This document shows, one piece after another, positions 57,502 through 64,000 of a stretch of DNA of 64,000 bases. Under the pieces are notes generated by a model. The model was not told the origin of the DNA, did not search any database, and was given only the letters and a program-made list of their open reading frames with translations. Position numbers and translations under genes: made by a program. Where the stretch lies: positions 11,408,156 to 11,472,155 of the forward strand of contig CM030832.1 of assembly GCA_018105865.1 (NCBI GenBank), given 5' to 3'. The first letter of the stretch is position 1, and every line of letters begins with the position of its first letter. Origin of the DNA: Metaphire vulgaris (lineage: Eukaryota; Annelida; Clitellata; Crassiclitellata; Megascolecidae).

Positions 57502-57893
57502 ATTATTAATGTTTTCTGTCTTTAAAAAACGGATGCTGTGGATAGCAAGTGGACAGTGTTGTTCAGGTTTTTCAACCTAGGGTCCTAGGCGTATTGTAAA
57601 CGGCGGATCGTACTACTACCACCACCACCACCACCATCGTAAATTTCACCGAAATACATCGTAGTATTGAGCACCGCTACTTAGGTATTAATAATATTAA
57701 AGTGGGCCTAATAGTTAATTATTAATGTTTTCTGTCTGTAAAAATCGGATGCTATGGATAGTAAATGGACAGCGTTGTTCAGGTTTTTCAACCTAGACGT
57801 ATTGTAAACGGCGGATCGTACTACCACCACCACCATCGTAAATTTCTCCGAAATACATTGTAGTATTGAGCACCCCTGCTTAGGTGCGTTTAA
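57502..57893. repeat. Two-unit 216-bp tandem duplication
   Basis: ATTATTAATGTTTTCTGTCT begins at 57502 and 57718. Both units hold GTTGTTCAGGTTTTTCAACC, GTAAACGGCGGATCGTACTA, a variable CCA-type run, and GTAGTATTGAGCACC. The CCA run is longer in the first unit. The two differ at scattered bases, so the duplication is not very recent. Confidence 0.88.
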
Positions 57894-58975
57894 CATTAAC
57901 TAAATAAGCTCTGTGTTCAGAAGCCTCATGCTAACTGAAGTGTTGATAGCGCTCATGTAGCGCTCATATATCCATACATACCTAAACATTCACTTAATCA
58001 GGCAAAAATAATAGTTGACTACCTTTTTGGTTGTCAGGATTTTTCTCGTGTTGATGAACCATGGTCGTAACCTATTTCTTTGCTTGTCAAAAATTTCGGA
58101 AGCTGGGAATCATGGGAACCATAAGCCCACCCCCTCGGAAAATCCTAGTTACGCCACTGTTACCAGCCGCAGGTCTGTTCACAAGTTTCTGCCGCGTATA
58201 AACCTATATTGCGACGGAACTGATTTGAATGGGGATGGGTGGGTTCCAGCCGAATCGAATTCAGCTCTTGCCCCTTGAACGCCCACAGGTATACACTTGT
58301 TTATGAGTTAATTTCGCAATGCATATCAGTTGATCCAGTCGTGGAGTGGTGCTGTTTGTTGAACCAGTCAATGTTCTCTTAATTATCTCCCTTTTTGCCT
58401 TGCAAGCGAAGTCAGTCGACGGAATTGTCGTCCACTGCGCGCTGAGCCCCTAAATGGATGCGTAGATTCGTTATTACACATTCGTATTAATTACACAGAT
58501 GTGTAGATCTGTGTTTTGTAGTCGGATTTGGGCGTCGAACAAATGGAATATAAGATGTACGTTCGAGATTATGGGACTGAGTTTATCCAGATGACCAAGC
58601 ATAGTAATAATAGGCCTACCTCCTAAAGGGAAATCGTTGGACTGCGGTAATTATTGTTTCGTTGTACGCCGGTGAAAAGCAGATTCGCGTAAATTTTCAT
58701 TGCGTTTTGTGGGTGGAGGGGGGTGATTAGCGCTTCGAACACAATGATTCGCTCAGACAGAAACTCGTCGGTATTACACTGTTTAAGGTATTATTGTATA
58801 CGAAATGGCAGAGTCGTTTTTATAAGGGGTTTGAGGCATTAACTGACTTTGTTTTTACGTCTGAAGGACCAACACAGAGTGAATAATATTCTTATAGGCA
58901 GTTCATTTTCGGCCCGTAGTTTAATAACTTTAGGCGTGTCCTTTATAAACCCTTTCTATAGAGTAATAGTCCAAA
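57894..58975. other. Gene-free interval with a miniature-element right end
   Basis: TTGGTTGTCAGG and TTGCTTGTCAAAAATTTCGG (58027-58100) followed by CCTAGTTACGCCACTG (58144-58159) are the right half of a CAGTGGCGTAACTAGG-type element. Its left end was not found. Nothing else is recognised. Confidence 0.45.
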
Positions 58976-59239
58976 GTGCAGACGCAAACGCAGCTGATAC
59001 CGCGAGCAGTACACAAATTGCAGCATGACAATGACCATGATGCATTGCTCGATAAGCATCGTATTGATAATTACGCATTGAAAGCTTTTTCTATTTCTGG
59101 GCCAAAATTCTGGAACTCTCTTCCTCTGATTGTCAGACCATCATATAAACAGAGTATTTTCAGACTTAGGCTTAAAGCACATCGTTTCCAAATTCCAATT
59201 AGCTTTTCCTCCATAGTCTGTCTTGCTGTTTCCCACTGA
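58976..59239 (+). pseudogene. LINE ORF2 C-terminal fragment
   Basis: An open frame of about 87 codons contains HRIDNYALKAFSISGPKFWN and SLPLIVRPSYKQSIFRLRLK before TGA. The motif G-P-K-x-W-N-S-L-P-x-x-x-R, followed by a hydrophobic F-x-x-x-L-K-x-H, is the terminal segment of CR1 and Jockey-like LINE ORFs. Only this tail remains. It differs clearly from the 17196-17650 fragment and so belongs to another LINE lineage. Confidence 0.72.
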
Positions 59240-59329
59240 CTGATCTCTCGAATGACCTGGTCTTTTGCGGGTGGATTTCAAACACCATCGATTGATACCC
59301 TTAGGTATTAGAAATGATGCTATAAAGTG

Positions 59330-59431
<102 letters not shown>

Positions 59432-59437
59432 CATTAT

Positions 59438-59750
59438 CATTGGCGTAGTCAAGGGGGTGTTGGGAATAAACCCATTGGCTGCCGACATTTTTTTAATGAG
59501 TTTCTATGCATATTTTATTTTGGGACACAATTTTGGGGGTCAAACCTCCTTGGCTGCCGACCCAAAAGTTTAAAGTGGTATAGAATGTAACGGTGCAAGA
59601 GGTGACGATGTTTTTTGCTTGTCAGCACCTGGAAGGGAAAAATAGAAGAAGGAAAGATGAGGATGGCCTTTTTTGCTTGTCAAGATTTTTTCAAAGTTGG
59701 TCTCGGTCAAAACCAAACCCTCCCTTCCTAAAATCCTGAATACCCCACTG
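59438..59750. mobile_element. hAT-type miniature element at a (TTA)n border
   Basis: Left CATTGGCGTAGTCAAGG and right CCTGAATACCCCACTG are imperfect inverted repeats. Flanks ATCATTAT and ATTATTAT are similar but low complexity. The interior has a repeated TTGGCTGCCGAC and two TTTTTTGCTTGTCA motifs. Confidence 0.6.
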
Positions 59751-60054
59751 ATTATTATTATTTTATGTTTTTCTATCATAACCTTTCTCTAGACTTTTTA
59801 GATTTTTAAATGATTAGTTAATCTTATGTTTTGGCATAAGTCTATTCTGCTGTATTCGTTGGTTGCCTAATGGATTCTGACGTAACAGCATTTGAATAAT
59901 TATTATTAAGATGTTCCGAAAGAAAGAAGCTAGGTAGACAGAGATAAAAATTAATGGAGAGAGAGAGAAAGAGAAAGAGATTAGGTCTAAGCTATTTTGT
60001 TTAAGTGAATTCAATTCTTTCTTCTTCGAACTCCACATTGGAACAGGACAACGC
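59751..60054. other. Gene-free interval
   Basis: Nothing recognised apart from GA-rich sequence at about 59955-59980. Confidence 0.4.
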
Positions 60055-60660
60055 GCAAAAAGACCACCCCGCTGACAACCAACTCGCCGACTCGCCTACC
60101 CGCTGACACGATCCTCTCGACGACAAATGCTGGCGAATGGCCGCGTCGGCGAATGTAAGGCAATGTCTAGTGTTGATAAGACGGCCATTCGCCGAAATGA
60201 TATTGCATGCAAAAAATACTTTTAAGAGATGACACCCACTGTGTAGGCCTACTTAATACAAAAATTGCAATTGGCCAGATGAGCTGATAAGACCGCAAAA
60301 TTTACTGAACAGGATTGGATTGTTAGAATTTTAAGCCGCTGCACTTAAAGTATTTGATGTAATTTAATTAAAAGAGAATTTCGGCGGATTTTGTATTCCG
60401 TTAATAATGTCACCTGAATGCCCACTATTGTTGCTAAGACAGCCATTCGCCGAAATGACACTGCATAAAATGTTTAAGCCTACCAAGGGACGCTGTGTAC
60501 GAATATTAAGTGATACTCGATTATGACCAATGTGGATATACACTGTAATGTTAGCAAGAGAGCGAAAAAGTGATGCTTTTTCCAGCTGTTACTGTTAATA
60601 CTATAGATTCAGCTTGAAGTTCAGAAAAGCAGGTCTAAGATGGACACACCAAATGACATT

Positions 60661-60842
60661 CAGGGGCGTAGCGACGGGGACGAGTATATCGGTATATATA
60701 GACCTACCCCTGCCCAAAAATTCAGGCTACTTTAAAATTTTAAATGTGTTTTTTAAAAGTTTCAAAGCTTTTAAAGATTTATAACACACACCCCTCCCCC
60801 TAATTACATTATACTCCAATCAAATTTCTGGCTACGCCCCTG
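60661..60842 (+). mobile_element. hAT-type miniature element, family B, copy 3
   Basis: Starts CAGGGGCGTAGCGACGGGGA, has TATATCGGTATATATAGACC, ends TGGCTACGCCCCTG. Flanks ATGACATT and CTGACATT differ by one base. Confidence 0.83.
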
Positions 60843-60850
60843 CTGACATT

Positions 60851-61664
60851 ATTTCAGGTCTGTAATGTAGAAGAAAGTGCTGTTGACTCGACATTCTCGC
60901 AAACATCGGCCGCGATTCATTTCTTTATTGAAGTGGAAGCCGGCATGTCGACGCGCTTTCATTCTAAAAATTCGTCTCTGCAAGAGACTCGGCAACCAAC
61001 ATTGTTCTCTGCGTGGAAGCTTCGTCGTCAAGTCACACAGTTAATTGACAGCAGCAGCAGCAGCAGCAACAGCATCCAGATCCTTCTATCTGAAATTTCT
61101 GTCCTCGATCGCCTTTGGACGATACACGTTGCTTTTGTCTATTGACTCTCTTTCTTGAACGTCTGTCCCTTGCCGGGCATGCAATGCGGCGTATTTGCTA
61201 ACGTCTGCAGGAACAAGTGACAAGCCTGTGCAAATAGATATGTATGTGCATACAGTGGATACGCTGCTTTGACGTTTCTTTCGATCGATAATTATTCTGC
61301 CTTTGGTCCACGGATCGACAAACAACCTTTTCTTCAGTGAAATTGCACTGTTTGGAAAATCTCAAAAATACAGTATATGTCATATGTGCACATGGTTTCT
61401 AAAGGGTTGATTTATGTTAAGTAGATGGTAGTTAAACTGCATTTTATATATAATATTTAAAGAGTCTTTTTAATTGGACTAATTTTCCTAGCAGCATGAG
61501 TCTGTTTTGTGCCATTAAATATGCAACAAATGGAGTAAGCTTACATGTCATGATCCGACGCAAACACTTATTCACGAAACATGAGAAAAGTCAGGAGCCG
61601 TCTGAATATTGTTTCTCTTAATAGACTGAGCAAGTTAGTGGCGTCCAACTGGTATTGTTAGGCC
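60851..61664. other. Gene-free interval
   Basis: A short (AGC)n run at about 61049-61070. Opposed short frames at 60849-61383 are unrecognised. Confidence 0.4.
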
Positions 61665-61672
61665 TATATATC

Positions 61673-61708
61673 CAGGGCCTCCTCAGCCCCCGCCTTAACA
61701 TGGCCCTG
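61673..61708. mobile_element. 36-bp relic of family C element
   Basis: It consists of CAGGGCC joined to the last about 27 bp of family C (CCCCCGCCTTAACATGGCCC), flanked by identical TATATATC on both sides (61665-61672, 61709-61716). It is the remnant of an element that inserted and then lost almost all of its body, or that transposed in this minimal form. Confidence 0.75.
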
Positions 61709-61716
61709 TATATATC

Positions 61717-61960
61717 GAATTATTCATAGGAAAATAAATTAATTTGTCGCCAATCTCCGTGTCGGCGAGTTGTGGCCGTCTCGGCGAGTTGTCCCGATCC
61801 CTTACAACATGAGACATAGAAACATCAGAGGATATGTGAAACTGGATATTGACCATCAGAGAAATGTTGGGATTTTTTTGATTATGTGTAGCGCGATGTT
61901 TGAGATTCCAAAGCAATGTCCCAGACGATTAAGAAGAATCGCGTGATCAACAATATCAGA
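61717..61960. other. Short gene-free interval
   Basis: Apart from the TCGGCGAGTTGT repeat noted with the tentative element, nothing is recognised. Confidence 0.4.
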
Positions 61961-61968
61961 CATCAGAC

Positions 61969-62156
61969 CAGTGTTTAATCTAGACTCCTGGACTCCGGGG
62001 GGAAACTGAAAAAGCCGGGGGGAAAACTGACAAAGCCAGAGGGATTCTGCTAGGGGCCGCTGTTAGTCCATGTAGTATTCCAAAATTTCCGGGGAAAATT
62101 TGAAATTTCCGGGGGGAAGGGCAATTTCCCCCGGAAACGGCCTAGATTAAACACTG
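61969..62156 (-). mobile_element. Miniature element with CAGTGTTTAATCTAG ends, perfect duplication
   Basis: Ends CAGTGTTTAATCTAGACTCC and GGCCTAGATTAAACACTG are inverted repeats. Identical CATCAGAC flanks (61961-61968 and 62157-62164) show hAT-type insertion. It is the inverted relative of 3436-3606. Confidence 0.9.
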
Positions 62157-62303
62157 CATCAGACATCGGCGTAAATTTGAATGTGACGGGAAAGTGGTTC
62201 TCACACAGGGCAGTCCCTACTGAATCACTTTAAACCTTGTTATATTATATTATATTATTAAAGAATGGAAGCCCAGCCCTTATACCTTCCCCTTCCCTAA
62301 CAT

Positions 62304-63242
62304 CAGTGTTGGGACCAATAGTTGACTAGACTATTTAAATACTATTGCCGATAGTTGAGCTTAAACACTATTTAAAATAGTTTTTCAATAGCCAATAGTT
62401 CACAACTATTTAAATAGTATTTAAATACTATTTAATTTTTCAATGTTAAAATGAAAACTGTGTTATCATTTTCACTGGTGAATGTTATAATCTAAAAGCA
62501 CTGTCACTAGTTATCTGCATGATAAGTAATACAGTCTCCTGTTGGGTTATTCATCAAAAGTCTTGATTAATCTTGAGGAGCAGCAGGGTCTCAAATGTTT
62601 TGTCACTTAAGCGATTTCTAATTTTCTACGCTTTGAGAGCATGATACTAAAGATACTAAAGCATGATACTAGAGTACTAAAGAGTCTCTCGACGGGAGCA
62701 CTCGATGGAGTCATAGAGTTGAAGTGCAAGAAAACTGGTTTGACAGCTGTATGCTTGTTTAGCATGCCAATTTTACTGGATGAGTCTTGAAGATATTACA
62801 AGTGTGGCTGGTCTGCCTGTTCAGCATTGAGGCCACTGAAAAAGTAGCTGGAATCGGTGTCACCACCTGCATCAGTTGTGCTAACTGTAGACGTGGACTG
62901 AACTGGTGCAACGGTATCGGCATTAAATATTAATAACAGTGACGTGATCAGCTTGAACAATACCGCATCGTAATATGAATTCCATCGCGTAGGGCACGGA
63001 ACGACGAATCTGCGTTTCACTTTCACTATGTCACTGACTCAGTCTGTCAGTTCTGCGGTTTTGTTGAGATGACAACATAATAGAACTATTTAAAATCAAG
63101 TATTTATAAATAGTGCTTAACTATTTATAAATAGTATTTAAATAGACAAGTTTGCTAACTATTTAAAATAGTTGCTTAAATAGCTTAGAACTATTTAAAT
63201 AGTATTTAAATAGTATTGACTATTTCAATAGTTACAACACTG
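62304..63242 (-). mobile_element. Decayed hAT element with CAGTGTTG ends
   Basis: Left CAGTGTTGGGACCAATAGTT and right AACTATTGAAATAGT-type sequence ending CAACACTG are inverted. Flanks CCTAACAT and CCTATGAT match at six of eight positions. Both subterminal regions are dense in ACTATTTAAATAGT palindromes. Transposase fragments on the minus strand are annotated separately. Confidence 0.8.
62550..63026 (-). pseudogene. hAT transposase, internally deleted and frameshifted
   Basis: Reading the minus strand, RRFVVPCPTRWNSYYDAV (from about 63020) carries the T-R-W-N-S block of hAT transposases. Next, APVERLFS (about 62700-62677) and RNRLSDKTFETLLLLKINQD (about 62612-62550) are the C-terminal dimerisation region. 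The order is right but most of the intervening domain is missing and the frame shifts between blocks. The segment after TRWNS up to the first stop (about 62796) does not resemble the family. The enzyme is dead. It lies inside its own terminal repeats, so it belongs to this element. Confidence 0.82.
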
Positions 63243-63950
63243 CCTATGATAACCTCTCAAAAGGGGATGGGTCCATTAGTCCTATCAGCATCATTATTAA
63301 CAACATCATTATTATTCTTGCACTTTTGTTAATTAATAATACTACAGTAATAATGGTCACAGTTTTTTGCTTTCTGAATCAGTACCACTAGCTGTGGTCT
63401 CCATGGCGAACTAGACGTCAAGGCAGTTTCAAAAGCAAATTCTAATTCGAACGAACCGCTAATCGATCATAACTGAAATCGAGGCTCGCTCAAACATCAT
63501 CTGTCGTTCCGATTCCAATTTTATTGACGGATGGGCAGTTCAATAATTAATAATCATCTTTATTCGTGACAAGCACAGCATAAAAAGTAGTACACAACCA
63601 TGCAGTAGTACACAACCAAGGAAAACACAAATCAACTGAACAAAACTAAATAATAATAATAATAAAATAATAATAAAATAAACCTAATAATAAACAAATA
63701 AACTAAGAACAAACTTTACACAGTACAGCCTCTGCCCTCAGACAAATTCTAGTAATGCACTGAGCAAAGTACAGTGGCTTCTTCTCATATCTATTAACAA
63801 AGGATGCTTGTCGCTTTTCTACAATAGCATGCATACTATCCAAACCCGTCAGGACTCTGATATACTCGACATTAATAGACGCACGATTAAAAAGAGTTCC
63901 ATGACACTGCTAGGCGTCGTCTGTGAGCTACGCGCGTCGTCTTGCTGTGG
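63243..63950. other. Gene-free interval
   Basis: An AATAATAAA-rich simple stretch lies at about 63645-63700. No gene is recognised. Confidence 0.4.
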
Positions 63951-63956
63951 ATAATA

Positions 63957-64000
<44 letters not shown>
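63951..64000. repeat. (GAT)n microsatellite at window edge
   Basis: GAT trinucleotides run off the end of the window. Confidence 0.95.

Larger units (their letters stand above)
60055..61796. mobile_element. Possible large non-autonomous element (tentative)
   Basis: GGACAAC and CAACTCGCCGACTCGCC near 60055-60095 are echoed inverted by GTCGGCGAGTTGT twice and GAGTTGTCC at 61759-61796. GACGGCCATTCGCCGAAATGA at about 60180 recurs as GACAGCCATTCGCCGAAATG at about 60438. No coding relic and no duplication are seen. The family B copy at 60661 and the relic at 61673 would be nested inside. Confidence 0.35.

Overview
This window is animal nuclear DNA. It is mostly AT-rich, almost gene-free and crowded with decayed mobile elements. 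No bacterial operons, ribosome binding sites or CRISPR arrays are seen. The frequent TAGGCCTA-type words, many hAT-like miniature elements, CR1/RTE-type LINE relics and long (CT)n, (TTA)n and (CTAT)n microsatellites suggest a marine invertebrate. An echinoderm or other ambulacrarian is my best guess, but this rests on recollection of genome texture, not on a marker gene.

The only intact protein gene I can support is a single-exon class A G-protein-coupled receptor at 52681-54021 (+). It resembles the sex-peptide/myoinhibitory-peptide receptor group: QRY replaces DRY, and a CGMSRQFRETF motif follows TM7. Its reading frame is much more GC-rich than its surroundings. It lacks the usual acidic residue of TM2 and has two polyglycine tracts in its N-terminus.

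From 1 to 13 kb the window holds several non-autonomous DNA elements with readable target duplications, one SINE-like head, a long trinucleotide repeat and two hairpin elements. From 13 to 24 kb there are RTE and CR1-like reverse-transcriptase tails, a hAT transposase relic, a two-copy GGGTT-rich element and a microsatellite-cored palindrome. From 24 to 38 kb come Helitron-like copies, a degenerate Charlie-like hAT with nested insertions, further LINE relics and a near-perfect 165-bp palindrome. From 38 to 50 kb lie more LINE relics, more miniature elements and a 2.4-kb inverted repeat enclosing an unrecognised decayed gene. From 50 to 64 kb come a hAT element with a perfect 8-bp duplication, the receptor gene, a TA-flanked element, more miniature elements and a decayed hAT with transposase motifs.

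Three observations stand out. (1) Five copies of a Helitron-like family carry arrays of ATTGG (inverted CCAAT) motifs. (2) One short cassette, TGACAAGCAAAAAAGGT, recurs inside elements with different terminal repeats and different target-duplication lengths. (3) A roughly 950-bp-armed inverted repeat surrounds a decayed coding relic. I see no pathway or gene cluster; the receptor is functionally isolated in this window.
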